64,000 bases of DNA, taken from Rebecca billardiae RCC1528 (taxonomy: Eukaryota > Haptophyta). Below the pieces are notes generated by a model that saw nothing but the letters and a program-made list of their open reading frames with translations, had not been told where the DNA came from and searched no databases. Below are positions 52,801 to 57,714 of the stretch, piece by piece. How positions within the stretch are numbered: the stretch's first letter is position 1; each line of letters opens with the position of its first letter. The position numbers and the translations under genes are program-made. The stretch is taken from NCBI GenBank assembly GCA_965240325.2, contig OZ251225.1, forward strand, positions 496,001 to 560,000. The letters run 5' to 3'.

Positions 52801-55800
52801 GGGCGGCGGGCTGGGCGGCGGCGAGGGTGGAGGCGACGGCGGCGGGCTCGGCGGCGGGGACGGCGGCGGACTCGGCGGCGGAGAAGGTGGCGGCGAGGGC
52901 GGCGGGCTCGGCGGCGGGCTTGGCGGCGGCGAGGGCGGCGGCGATGGCGGCGGGCTGGGAGGCGGGGACGGAGGTGGCGGCGATGGCGGCGGCGATGGCG
53001 GCGGGCTCGGCGGAGGGCTCGGTGGCGGTGACGGCGGCGGTGACGGCGGCGGGCTCGGCGGCGGGCTCGGCGGCGGCGACGGCGGCGGGCTCGGCGGCGG
53101 GCTCGGCGGCGGCGACGGCGGCGGGGGCGACGGGGGCGGCGAGGGTGGCGGACTCGGCGGCGGCGACGGCGGCGGCGACGGCGGCGGGCTCGGCGGCGGT
53201 GAAGGCGGCGGGCTCGGCGGCGGGCTTGGCGGTGGGCTCGGCGGCGGGCTCGGCGGTGGCGAGGGCGGCGGCGGGCTCGGCGGCGGGCTCGGCGGTGGCG
53301 AGGGCGGTGGGCTCGGCGGTGGGCTCGGCGGCGGGCTCGGCGGTGGCGACGGTGGTGGGCTTGGCGGCGGGCTCGGCGGCGGGCTCGGCGGTGGGCTGGG
53401 CGGCGGCGAGGGCGGCGGCGGCGATGGTGGCGGGCTCGGCGGTGGGCTTGGTGGTGGCGAGGGCGGCGGGCTGGGCGGCGGGCTGGGCGGCGGGCTCGGG
53501 GGTGGCGAGGGAGGTGGGCTGGGCGGCGGGCTGGGCGGCGGGCTCGGCGGCGGCGAGGGCGGTGGCGGCGAGGGCGGTGGTGAGGGTGGCGGGCTGGGTG
53601 GTGGCGAGGGCGGCGGGCTCGGCGGCGGGCTTGGCGGTGGTGAGGGCGGCGGGCTCGGCGGCGGGCTCGGCGGTGGCGAGGGCGGCGGGCTCGGCGGCGG
53701 GCTCGGCGGCGGTGGCGAGGGCGGCGGAGAGGGCGGTGGGCTTGGCGGCGGGCTCGGCGGCGGGCTCGGCGGTGGCGACGGCGGCGGGCTAGGCGGCGGC
53801 GACGGCGGCGGGGGCGAGGGCGGCGGGCTGGGCGGCGGGCTGGGCGGCGGCGAGGGTGGAGGCGACGGCGGCGGGGACGGCGGTGGGGACGGCGGCGGGC
53901 TCGGCGGCGGAGAAGGTGGCGGCGAGGGCGGCGGGCTCGGCGGCGGGCTCGGCGGCGGCGAGGGCGGCGGCGAGGGCGGCGGGCTGGGAGGCGGGGACGG
54001 AGGTGGCGGCGATGGCGGCGGCGATGGCGGCGGGCTCGGCGGAGGGCTCGGTGGCGGTGACGGCGGCGGTGACGGCGGCGGGCTCGGCGGCGGGCTCGGC
54101 GGCGGCGACGGCGGCGGGCTCGGCGGCGGGCTCGGCGGCGGCGACGGCGGCGGGGGCGACGGGGGCGGCGAGGGAGGCGGACTCGGCGGCGGCGACGGCG
54201 GCGGCGACGGCGGCGGGCTGGGCGGTGGTGAAGGTGGCGGACTCGGCGGCGGGCTGGGCGGCGGGCTCGGCGGCGGGCTCGGCGGTGGCGAGGGCGGCGG
54301 CGGGCTCGGCGGCGGGCTCGGCGGTGGCGAGGGAGGTGGGCTCGGCGGCGGGCTCGGCGGCGGGCTCGGCGGTGGCGAGGGTGGTGGGCTTGGCGGCGGG
54401 CTCGGCGGCGGGCTCGGCGGTGGGCTGGGCGGCGGCGAGGGCGGCGGCGGCGATGGTGGCGGGCTCGGCGGTGGGCTTGGTGGCGGCGATGGCGGCGGGC
54501 TGGGCGGCGGGCTGGGCGGCGGGCTCGGGGGTGGCGAGGGAGGTGGGCTGGGCGGCGGGCTGGGCGGCGGGCTGGGCGGCGGCGACGGCGGTGGTGGCGA
54601 TGGCGGCGGGCTGGGCGGCGGGCTGGGTGGTGGCGAGGGCGGCGGGCTTGGCGGCGGGCTTGGCGGCGGTGAGGGCGGCGGGCTTGGCGGCGGCGATGGC
54701 GGCGGGCTCGGCGGCGGGCTCGGCGGCGGGCTCGGCGGCGGTGGCGAGGGCGGCGGAGAGGGCGGTGGGCTTGGCGGCGGGCTCGGCGGCGGGCTCGGCG
54801 GTGGCGACGGCGGCGGGCTGGGCGGCGGCGACGGCGGCGGAGGCGACGGCGGCGGGCTGGGCGGCGGGCTGGGCGGCGGCGAGGGTGGAGGCGACGGGGG
54901 CGGAGACGGCGGCGGGGAAGGCGGCGGGCTCGGCGGGGGCGAGGGCGGCGGCGACGGCGGCGGGCTAGGAGGCGGGGACGGAGGCGGCGGCGATGGCGGC
55001 GGCGATGGCGGCGGGCTCGGCGGAGGGCTCGGTGGCGGTGACGGCGGCGGGCTCGGTGGTGGACTCGGCGGCGGGCTCGGCGGCGGCGACGGCGGCGGGC
55101 TCGGCGGCGGGCTCGGAGGAGGCGATGGTGGCGGGGGCGACGGCGGCGGGCTCGGCGGCGGTGAAGGCGGCGGGCTCGGCGGCGGGCTTGGCGGAGGGCT
55201 CGGCGGCGGCGACGGCGGCGGGCTCGGCGGCGGGCTCGGCGGCGGGCTCGGCGGCGGGCTCGGCGGTGGCGAGGGCGGCGGCGGGCTCGGCGGCGGGCTC
55301 GGCGGTGGCGACGGGGGTGGGCTCGGCGGTGGGCTCGGCGGCGGGCTCGGCGGTGGCGAGGGTGGTGGGCTCGGCGGCGGGCTGGGCGGCGGCGATGGCG
55401 GCGGGCTGGGCGGCGGCGAGGGCGGCGGCGGCGATGGCGGCGGGCTCGGCGGTGGGCTTGGTGGCGGCGAGGGCGGCGGGCTGGGCGGCGGACTCGGCGG
55501 TGGGCTCGGGGGTGGCGAGGGAGGTGGGCTGGGCGGCGGGCTCGGCGGCGGGCTCGGCGGCGGCGAGGGCGGTGGCGGCGAGGGCGGTGGTGAGGGCGGC
55601 GGGCTTGGCGGTGGCGAGGGCGGCGGGCTCGGCGGTGGGCTCGGCGGTGGGCTTGGCGGTGGGCTCGGCGGCGGCGAGGGCGGCGGGCTCGGCGGCGGGC
55701 TTGGTGGCGGCGAGGGCGGCGGCGGCGAGGGCGGCGGGCTCGGTGGTGGCGACGGCGGCGGGCTCGGTGGCGGGCTGGGCGGTGGGCTCGGCGGCGGGCT

Positions 55801-57714
55801 CGGCGGTGGCGAGGGCGGCGGCGAAGGCGGCGGGCTGGGCGGCGGGCTCGGCGGCGGCGACGGCGGCGGGGGCGACGGCGGCGGGCTGGGCGGCGGGCTG
55901 GGCGGCGGAGAGGGTGGAGGCGACGGCGGCGGGGACGGCGGCGGTGAGGGCGGCGGGCTCGGCGGCGGAGATGGTGGCGGGCTGGGCGGCGGTGAGGGCG
56001 GCGGCGACGGCGGCGGCGAGGGCGGCGGCGAAGGCGGCGGGCTGGGAGGCGGGGACGGCGGCGGTGGCGACGGCGGCGGCGATGGCGGCGGGCTCGGCGG
56101 TGGACTGGGCGGAGGTGACGGAGGCGGCGACGGCGGCGGGCTGGGGGGCGGGCTCGGCGGCGGTGACGGCGGCGGGCTCGGTGGCGGGCTGGGAGGCGGC
56201 GAGGGAGGAGGCGGCGATGGCGGCGGCGATGGCGGCGGCGATGGCGGCGGGCTTGGCGGCGGGCTGGGCGGCGGGCTGGGCGGCGGAGAAGGTGGCGGGC
56301 TGGGCGGCGGCGACGGCGGCGGGCTCGGTGGCGGGCTCGGAGGCGGCGAGGGAGGCGGTGGCGACGGGGGCGGCGAGGGAGGCGGGCTCGGCGGGGGTGA
56401 AGGCGGCGGGCTTGGCGGCGGTGACGGCGGCGGGCTCGGCGGCGGTGACGGCGGCGGCGAAGGCGGAGGGCTCGGTGGCGGGCTCGGCGGTGGCGACGGT
56501 GGCGGAGGCGAGGGCGGCGGGCTCGGCGGCGGCGAGGGAGGTGGGCTCGGCGGCGGGCTCGGCGGCGGGCTCGGTGGCGGACTGGGCGGCGGCGAAGGCG
56601 GCGGCGGCGACGGTGGCGGGCTTGGCGGTGGGCTTGGTGGCGGTGAGGGCGGTGGGCTCGGCGGCGGACTGGGCGGCGGGCTCGGGGGTGGTGACGGCGG
56701 GGGGCTCGGCGGCGGGCTCGGCGGCGGGCTCGGTGGCGGCGACGGCGGTGGTGGTGATGGCGGCGGCGAAGGCGGCGGGCTCGGCGGCGGCGAGGGCGGC
56801 GGGCTCGGCGGCGGGCTCGGCGGCGGGCTCGGCGGCGGCGAGGGGGGTGGCGGTGACGGAGGCGGCGACGGCGGCGGGCTCGGCGGTGGCGACGGCGGCG
56901 GGCTCGGCGGCGGGCTGGGCGGTGGGCTGGGGGGTGGCGACGGTGGAGGGCTCGGCGGCGGGCTCGGCGGCGGGCTCGGCGGCGGCGACGGCGGTGGTGG
57001 TGACGGCGGCGGCGACGGCGGCGGGCTTGGCGGCGGCGAGGGTGGCGGGCTCGGTGGTGGGCTCGGCGGTGGGCTCGGCGGCGGCGAGGGCGGCGGGCTC
57101 GGCGGCGGCGACGGCGGCGGCGACGGCGGCGGCGAGGGGGGTGGCGGTGACGGAGGCGGCGACGGCGGCGGGCTTGGCGGTGGCGAGGGCGGCGGGCTCG
57201 GCGGTGGGCTCGGGGGCGGGCTCGGGGGTGGTGACGGTGGTGGGCTTGGCGGCGGGCTCGGCGGCGGGCTCGGTGGCGGGCTCGGTGGCGGCGGGCTGGG
57301 CGGCGGGCTCGGCGGCGGGCTCGGCGGCGGGCTCGGCGGCGGGCTCGGCGGCGGGCTCGGCGGCGGGCTCGGCGGCGGGCTCGGCGGCGGCGGGCTCGGC
57401 GGCGGGCTCGGCGGCGGGCTCGGCGGCGGGCTCGGCGGCGGCGACGGCGGCGGGCTTGGCGGCGGGCTCGGCGGCGGGCTCGGCGGCGGGCTCGGTGGCG
57501 GCGGGCTCGGCGGCGGGCTCGGTGGCGGGCTCGGCGGTGGGCTCGGCGGCGGGCTCGGCGGCGGGCTCGGCGGCGGCGGGCTCGGCGGCGGGCTCGGCGG
57601 CGGGCTCGGCGGCGGGCTCGGGGGCGGAGAGGGCGGCGGGCTCGGCTGGGCATTGACGCCGCCAATCGTCAGGCAGAGCGCGAATATCGCGCAGTGCAGG
57701 GCAGTGCGGCTCAT
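34900..57714 (-). CDS. Giant SPPP-repeat / LCYxF-repeat / IPT-REJ / polycystin-like membrane protein (three exons)
   Basis: 7520 residues from exons 57714-35368, 35254-35138 and 34998-34900, all joined in phase 0. Order: signal peptide (MSRTALHCAIFALCLTIGGVNA); ~4270 residues of SPPP tracts (24-~4292); nine ~106-residue repeats (~4293-5250), each with a GVGV-x-AGD-like strand and an LCY-x-F core; three or four IPT/TIG-type domains (~5250-5795); a REJ/PKD-like region (~5800-6430); a helical stretch with a QQ/LQ-rich run; an EGF-like motif (CNGRGTCSGGDACACEAGWYG, ~6770); a GPS-like Cys/Trp segment; a first membrane helix (ISQIYTIAIAVVGGLNLMLVG). Then further hydrophobic segments, a Pro/Ser/Glu-rich cytoplasmic part, and two last helices split by the introns (WMLQLAIFGILAYFAL; TFVVEEPIVILLFAGI). 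REJ plus GPS plus W...EPI helices is the polycystin-1 style; no pore-forming channel domain is obvious. Probably a cell-surface adhesive or sensory protein. Confidence 0.8.
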   Translation of the reverse strand: MSRTALHCAIFALCLTIGGVNAQPSPPPSPPPSPPPSPPPSPPPSPPPPSPPPSPPPSPPPSPPPSPPPSPPPPSPPPSPPPSPPPSPPPSPPPSPPPSPPPSPPPSPPPPSPPPSPPPSPPPSPPPSPPPSPPPSPPPSPPPPSPPPSPPPSPPPSPPPSPPPSPPPSPPPSPPPSPPPSPPPSPPPSPPPPSPPPSPPPSPPPSPPPSPPPSPPPSPPPSPPPSPPPSPPPSPPPSPPPPSPPPSPPPSPPPSPPPSPPPSPPPSPPPSPPPSPPPSPPPSPPPSPPPPSPPPSPPPSPPPSPPPSPPPSPPPSPPPSPPPPSPPPSPPPSPPPSPPPSPPPSPPPSPPPSPPPSPPPSPPPSPPPSPPPPSPPPSPPPSPPPSPPPSPPPSPPPSPPPSPPPPSPPPSPPPSPPPSPPPSPPPSPPPSPPPSPPPSPPPSPPPSPPPSPPPPSPPPSPPPSPPPSPPPSPPPSPPPSPPPSPPPSPPPSPPPSPPPSPPPPSPPPSPPPSPPPSPPPSPPPSPPPSPPPSPPPSPPPSPPPSPPPSPPPPSPPPSPPPSPPPSPPPSPPPSPPPSPPPSPPPSPPPSPPPSPPPSPPPSPPPSPPPSPPPSPPPPSPPPSPPPSPPPSPPPSPPPSPPPSPPPSPPPSPPPSPPPSPPPSPPPPSPPPSPPPSPPPSPPPSPPPSPPPSPPPSPPPSPPPSPPPSPPPSPPPPSPPPSPPPSPPPSPPPSPPPSPPPSPPPSPPPSPPPSPPPSPPPSPPPPSPPPSPPPSPPPSPPPSPPPSPPPSPPPSPPPSPPPSPPPSPPPSPPPPSPPPSPPPSPPPSPPPSPPPSPPPSPPPSPPPSPPPSPPPSPPPSPPPPSPPPSPPPSPPPSPPPSPPPSPPPSPPPSPPPSPPPSPPPSPPPSPPPPSPPPSPPPSPPPSPPPSPPPSPPPSPPPSPPPSPPPSPPPSPPPSPPPPSPPPSPPPSPPPSPPPSPPPSPPPSPPPSPPPPSPPPSPPPSPPPSPPPSPPPSPPPSPPPSPPPSPPPSPPPSPPPSPPPPSPPPSPPPSPPPSPPPSPPPSPPPSPPPSPPPSPPPSPPPSPPPSPPPPSPPPSPPPSPPPSPPPSPPPSPPPSPPPSPPPSPPPSPPPSPPPSPPPPSPPPSPPPSPPPSPPPSPPPSPPPSPPPSPPPSPPPSPPPSPPPSPPPPSPPPSPPPSPPPSPPPSPPPSPPPSPPPSPPPSPPPSPPPSPPPSPPPPSPPPSPPPSPPPSPPPSPPPSPPPSPPPSPPPSPPPSPPPSPPPSPPPSPPPSPPPSPPPSPPPPSPPPSPPPSPPPSPPPSPPPSPPPSPPPSPPPPSPPPSPPPSPPPSPPPSPPPSPPPSPPPSPPPSPPPSPPPSPPPSPPPPSPPPSPPPSPPPSPPPSPPPSPPPSPPPSPPPSPPPSPPPSPPPSPPPPSPPPSPPPSPPPSPPPSPPPSPPPSPPPSPPPSPPPSPPPSPPPSPPPPSPPPSPPPSPPPSPPPSPPPSPPPSPPPSPPPSPPPSPPPSPPPSPPPPSPPPSPPPSPPPSPPPSPPPSPPPSPPPSPPPSPPPSPPPSPPPSPPPPSPPPSPPPSPPPSPPPSPPPSPPPSPPPSPPPSPPPSPPPSPPPSPPPSPPPSPPPSPPPSPPPPSPPPSPPPSPPPSPPPSPPPSPPPSPPPSPPPPSPPPSPPPSPPPSPPPSPPPSPPPSPPPSPPPSPPPSPPPSPPPSPPPPSPPPSPPPSPPPSPPPSPPPSPPPSPPPSPPPSPPPSPPPSPPPSPPPPSPPPSPPPSPPPSPPPSPPPSPPPSPPPSPPPSPPPSPPPSPPPSPPPPSPPPSPPPSPPPSPPPSPPPSPPPSPPPSPPPSPPPSPPPSPPPSPPPSPPPSPPPSPPPSPPPPSPPPSPPPSPPPSPPPSPPPSPPPSPPPSPPPSPPPSPPPSPPPSPPPPSPPPSPPPSPPPSPPPSPPPSPPPSPPPSPPPSPPPSPPPSPPPSPPPPSPPPSPPPSPPPSPPPSPPPSPPPSPPPSPPPPSPPPSPPPSPPPSPPPSPPPSPPPSPPPSPPPSPPPSPPPSPPPSPPPSPPPSPPPSPPPSPPPPSPPPSPPPSPPPSPPPSPPPSPPPSPPPSPPPSPPPSPPPSPPPSPPPPSPPPSPPPSPPPSPPPSPPPSPPPSPPPSPPPSPPPSPPPSPPPSPPPPSPPPSPPPSPPPSPPPSPPPSPPPSPPPSPPPSPPPSPPPSPPPSPPPSPPPSPPPSPPPSPPPPSPPPSPPPSPPPSPPPSPPPSPPPSPPPSPPPSPPPSPPPSPPPSPPPPSPPPSPPPSPPPSPPPSPPPSPPPSPPPSPPPSPPPSPPPSPPPSPPPSPPPSPPPSPPPSPPPPSPPPSPPPSPPPSPPPSPPPSPPPSPPPSPPPSPPPSPPPSPPPSPPPSPPPSPPPAPPPSPPPSPPPSPPPSPPPSPPPSPPPSPPPSPPPSPPPSPPPSPPPSPPPPSPPPSPPPSPPPSPPPSPPPSPPPSPPPSPPPSPPPSPPPSPPPSPPPSPPPSPPPSPPPSPPPPSPPPSPPPSPPPSPPPSPPPSPPPSPPPSPPPSPPPSPPPSPPPSPPPSPPPSPPPSPPPSPPPPSPPPSPPPSPPPSPPPSPPPSPPPSPPPSPPPSPPPSPPPSPPPSPPPAPPPSPPPSPPPSPPPSPPPSPPPSPPPSPPPPSPPPSPPPSPPPSPPPSPPPSPPPSPPPSPPPSPPPSPPPSPPPSPPPSPPPSPPPSPPPSPPPPSPPPSPPPSPPPSPPPSPPPSPPPSPPPSPPPSPPPSPPPSPPPSPPPAPPPSPPPSPPPSPPPSPPPSPPPSPPPSPPPSPPPSPPPSPPPSPPPPSPPPSPPPSPPPSPPPSPPPSPPPSPPPSPPPSPPPSPPPSPPPSPPPPSPPPSPPPSPPPSPPPSPPPSPPPSPPPSPPPSPPPSPPPSPPPSPPPSPPPSPPPSPPPSPPPSPPPSPPPSPPPSPPPSPPPSPPPSPPPSPPPSPPPSPPPSPPPSPPPSPPPSPPPSPPPSPPPSPPPSPPPSPPPSPPPSPPPSPPPSPPPSPPPSPPPSPPPSPPPSPPPSPPPSPPPSPPPSPPPSPPPSPPPSPPPSPPPSPPPSPPPSPPPSPPPSPPPSPPPSPPPSPPPSPPPSPPPSPPPSPPPSPPPSPPPSPPPSPPPSPPPSPPPSPPPSPPPSPPPSPPPSPPPSPPPSPPPSPPPSPPPSPPPSPPPSPPPSPPPSPPPSPPPSPPPSPPPSPPPSPPPSPPPSPPPSPPPSPPPSPPPSPPPSPPPSPPPSPPPSPPPSPPPSPPPSPPPSPPPSPPPSPPPSPPPSPPPSPPPSPPPSPPPSPPPSPPPSPPPSPPPSPPPSPPPSPPPSPPPSPPPSPPPSPPPSPPPSPPPSPPPSPPPSPPPSPPPSPPPSPPPSPPPSPPPSPPPSPPPSPPPSPPPSPPPSPPPSPPPSPPPSPPPSPPPSPPPSPPPSPPPSPPPSPPPSPPPSPPPSPPPSPPPSPPPSPPPSPPPSPPPSPPPSPPPSPPPSPPPSPPPSPPPSPPPSPPPSPPPSPPPSPPPSPPPSPPPSPPPSPPPSPPPSPPPSPPPSPPPSPPPSPPPSPPPSPPPSPPPSPPPSPPPSPPPSPPPSPPPSPPPSPPPSPPPSPPPSPPPSPPPSPPPSPPPSPPPSPPPSPPPSPPPSPPPSPPPSPPPSPPPSPPPSPPPSPPPSPPPSPPPSPPPSPPPSPPPSPPPSPPPSPPPSPPPSPPPSPPPSPPPSPPPSPPPSPPPSPPPSPPPSPPPSPPPSPPPSPPPSPPPSPPPSPPPSPPPSPPPSPPPSPPPSPPPPSPPPSPPPSPPPNPPPSPPPSPPPAPPPSPPPSPPPSPPPSPPPSPPPSPPPSPPPSPPPSPPPSPPPSPPPSPPPSPPPSPPPSPPPSPPPSPPPSPPPSPPPSPPPSPPPSPPPSPPPSPPPSPPPSPPPSPPPSPPPSPPPSPPPSPPPSPPPSPPPSPPPSPPPSPPPSPPPSPPPSPPPSPPPSPPPSPPPSPPPSPPPSPPPSPPPSPPPSPPPSPPPSPPPSPPPSPPPSPPPSPPPSPPPSPPPSPPPSPPPPSPPPAPPSPPPVPPPSPPPSPPPSAPPSPPPNPPPSPPPPSAPPSPPPSPPPPSPPPSPPPSPPPPSSPPPPPRVVPFPPPPPSPPPSPPPSPPPSPPPLAPPSPPPTPPPSPPPSPPPPSSPPSSPPSPPSAPPPPPPSPPPPSPFPPPLPPPPPLPPSPPPPPSPPPPSPQPPPSSPPPSPPSPPPPSSPPRPPPPSPPPPPPPSPPPRTTEFVVAVVGTPETIDLAVAALAGGLPAAGDTIFLATASCDGASADAALGGEFTAAEQDGTSVAVVTMPSAITRLRFCHAPAGGGAVVELPNAELDVYGIDAAALLAVRAVASEQQLVGTGVNSNENLADQAAWMAAGTAAAACAGLSGSALATCVDTECASAAGAGAPQAAVGSGGRATFTFAAAGSFELCYKFGDTAGRPWSLFADTLVDSRGVDSMADPGAADTSAVVGSSLLLEFSGAGVAEGDRAYLLPANLTACPRAATYALEYGDAYGGVQPLDAGLQAAFAFAQPEASLQLCYGFGGYDGGAFVPYPALTASALAVLSPARTVGVVGVAEAVAFSGVGVGAGDSAFWTVEADCSAGALPSLGGEQTVDASGSASFTFTDTTAAGLASLCYQFATEGAHVHVPAVQYDAFALDEQALVVVKGVAEPLPLSGYGVADGDLAFFADASAGAPDCASLTPDPALGGELTVADGAISLVTSAGIVAAELCYKFGAEPYVHYPGAQLSSYEVTGPSAAVFAVVGLEESVAFSGVGVKAGDQAKWVNASLGCDAPPSGHAGTLPSDPSVRTAAYQTVRAGGVTPFTFFDGLAELHLCYRFSRPDGGFEPWVLVPEVTASAAEVSAPALTTATAGVPTTITLRGIGLSAADQEAFYATDCSVGAAASFSGLLVPTFVGDGAASVTFTPSTYSSAALSLCYNFRAKGVAAFAAVSLEVFELLAFSDADIPDALRLGGVGAPTSGAIIVSAPRTFWFGGVGVSDADRAFLVPPGATSCACTAPGCRPWQQQTGGLQSVATTRLGDATATYTFLADNGGVGYQLCYSFAGNAFKLYPAFTLDVYEVTEPTVRIAATSTVATFAEVIQFEGVGVGAGDLALWVLLSGDTASGAQVATDCASAAAAGYEYVAPVQSVSANGTIGPTEYMREVSGAVLCYKFVGFEWHLFATSTLSVTLSRNPFALAEIGSIQPVGAALGSSTEVTIFGTGFAAGEGDPFDRALGWFNARGAESLVCVFGGNKGERSFVTAVASDHIVCPAPAAYAVAREVFLELEAARCTADELAEGVCCTAAELERDSACEKRIAVSSGFTFYELSAVRALRLLPPGSPQGLLPADNLLTVAGYEEGAAELDAYVDLGRLTVRYVRDGSVLAELPGSLPDKGLAEMVAGVPYASPTGVGTFYNFTVDVSLDGASFSSDGPQFVLYNAIVEAGFPAGAPIGAPTALTLLGGGFVDLDGAAVCIYTDASGAEALAPATILATTTVVCAAPTDVRAGSYAVTLSLNGGYNVEPVVFDEIGFELYDLASVNVTAVEPPGGPTTGGTLVTLSGSGFAAYGDNQTACVIDLGGGDVQLAAAQLLDDPPRLLCEMPAFTGGGRRLAGEGLRNATISATLNGGAEGSIAPGGVPFYFYDQPSVAGATPDTLDAEGGAAVRVTGSGFRALADIDAAFEAYVRVRFGEQVASGTASDDAEVGVTSPVGLGATPIEVSLNGQQYAPEAASATFSGSYAPVINRVVFDDTATKLLVIFDAQGTNRANQLGTFACANVLTAASVATLRGSSASAPTCNWQDSRTLVAFLSASTAAGPGSTISVRPNTIAAPTVGGVASTKFSTASGTVDRDFPCLTTCPVPTMALSGSAQLSACDGDSLTVDASASSGGGVVPLAFEWGVDASVTDFSATLSAALKRPAGTPNAVLSAQRDVLTLSNDIVPADARTMTFLVRARSFTGSASPISRWTVTKVGKAAPSVQILAPATLDARASQSTGLLARGQAAACWTGSKALLYTWTHDRTVAGAPATPAALATALGSTAGSSLLIPANTFVFGRTYRLRVRVAMAADPTFSAEASVDVRVLTEPLQVFFAQGERSASADEPLVLDASGSNDPADALSALGSIAFAFSSAQAAIDPAWVSGGVLTVPANALAPGEYTFTVTGTKGTRSASASVGVTMQAGELFDVTVDLKRAKVPANGQLVLEGGASWADRRRDRFSYLWSCDEIDLDKAGAVGGTGRTRATIVIDPSALSPGQTYTFRLDASSSGAAGISSFAVVSATTNVAPWGGSIVASPEVGQAIFTEFFLAARGWTDDPEDKPLYYEFRRDGNLQLTSRSLAKFVQVYLPAGVHNVSLSVSDVYGATSTVECPVVANEAELTGTQVDEVSTLIDDLISQADTGAALQIIFALIDSQQGSGGGARRRLLERGGAGGARALQQAGDGDTALKKSLISQIYELQQLAAVSESEQLQQLQTLSATLATSSDVEPEAQNIALDVLEALTASTTVDLGADARAALAASIGSLLDAAELYATNETVAELFNATSGDVGSVRLVLARLIEYVQDEVAPALIADAVAGEGSRLFDLAKVKLLVERRVALELNDAVIDSPTGDITVTLPGDNRVLNAAGLSEAAGVTLNLVEWTSNVYALIEQSGAQLRTTPFALFFADGANVPLALDLASNESAFDVTIRTVSTAPTKDKGDPSYNCSADESGRACNGRGTCSGGDACACEAGWYGTACNHWLGCAVWDGPTLSWVPTDTTYAPTLGNYDEYWAGAGSSGALRCKPTSLGDFAGTLQAEPMPPPPAPPPPPPPSPDSPSPPPHAPPEIIEIITLPVISQIYTIAIAVVGGLNLMLVGAACAREMRVKPEARRSALLKKMAARSGALERARSRSHGRLPFHLRARFALEDGLSLLGLAQGETAPGLRTPEIVQIVFTQLMFQLWLQAFLFAGEGELGVPLPAPESLQGGRRALQQAAGGGSGADFVAHVAISTLLAAPALYVTRLLFVLVLGLAWGATPFGVARRLLVATIVCLFPTAARKKWKVGRGAGGARPMQTTPVRTEAAAAGRAADPAVVASGGSGSAAGATSAGGTPSAGKTPTTIADVLAEKDDGTQYLPSSAPRRRPPLTGPGGELRSGVRERIAVPRQLLDDGDGRPAPPPGEGGPSVRRVPPPWSEGADKNATRMKPPWELAGAPAAAGGAPPPPPRRPPPGPPPPRTDSSAARPGSSGGGSERRGSGAACSSRVAPTNPPVGRAAAIPPAAQPEPEGGAAGPAGFRARGMDGSTDGEPPPSPRPPSPPPSPPSGAERDEEEDVRVHPEGADATATALVYPDGEEETATTRPAPPTEGAAGGVTRASPFLREATVARYKVDGGESFAYGTGEVPEAKKELTTVDKIRVRDAHARARLARARPGGAVLGAHPCTRARPPLRRALRRRPWPGCCSSRSSASLPTLRWRARSSTRSPSRPLRSQRLRCVRGRATRGAERARACERASARPARVRVHCRLTNERPPRAPPPNAQVATCATFVVEEPIVILLFAGISHMAADVAGGL
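34999..35137 (-). other. Predicted intron 2 of the giant gene
   Basis: 139 bp, GT at 35137-35136 and AG at 35000-34999 on the minus strand, phase 0, joining LAAFA to VATCATF. The intron is GC-rich and carries a helical junction: without it the two hydrophobic segments are in different frames. Confidence 0.75.
35255..35367 (-). other. Predicted intron 1 of the giant gene
   Basis: 113 bp, GT at 35367-35366 (GTACGAG) and AG at 35256-35255 (CCGCAG), phase 0, joining TTVDKIR to TALAWMLQ. Rich in alternating CG; no pyrimidine tract. Confidence 0.75.
38430..41970 (-). other. IPT/TIG and REJ/PKD-like extracellular region of the giant protein
   Basis: Residues ~5250-6430. IPT-type strands such as ALGSSTEVTIFGTGFAAG, GPTTGGTLVTLSGSGFAAYG and EGGAAVRVTGSGFRALAD begin three or four immunoglobulin-like modules. 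They are followed by REJ/PKD-like strands (DSLTVDASASSGGG, EPLVLDASGSNDPADAL, GQLVLEGGASWADRR) alternating with tightly packed beta segments. This is the pattern of receptor-for-egg-jelly/polycystin ectodomains. Confidence 0.65.
41970..44840 (-). repeat. Nine tandem ~106-residue repeats with LCYxF core
   Basis: Protein-level repeat inside the giant gene. Each unit has A-V-x-G-x-x-E-x-V-x-FSGVGV-x-AGD-x-A-x-W-type strands, a Cys pair and an LCY-(K/G/Q/R/N/S)-F near its end (LCYKF, LCYGF, LCYQF, LCYRF, LCYNF, LCYSF; first copy LRFCHAP). The DNA copies have diverged, so the array is old compared with the SPPP tract. Confidence 0.75.
44842..57648 (-). repeat. 12.8-kb coding tract of SPPP repeats
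   Basis: A 12-bp codon unit (one Ser and three Pro codons) repeated about a thousand times. Periodic SPPPP units interrupt it, commonly every 11 units, with 7- and 15-unit spacings also frequent. Serine is coded by both AGC and TCG, which intermix. The tract is almost stop-free in all six frames, so antisense Gly/Leu-, Ala- and Arg-rich reading frames there are shadows. Units near 44842-45500 are irregular (PLPPPP, SPQPPP, PPSAPP, PNPPP), whereas the rest is uniform. Confidence 0.95.

Noticed and set aside
44842-57648. A CRISPR array or minisatellite centromere
   Set aside because: The repeat has a 12-bp codon unit with no spacers and continuous coding sense in one frame between a signal peptide and extracellular domains.
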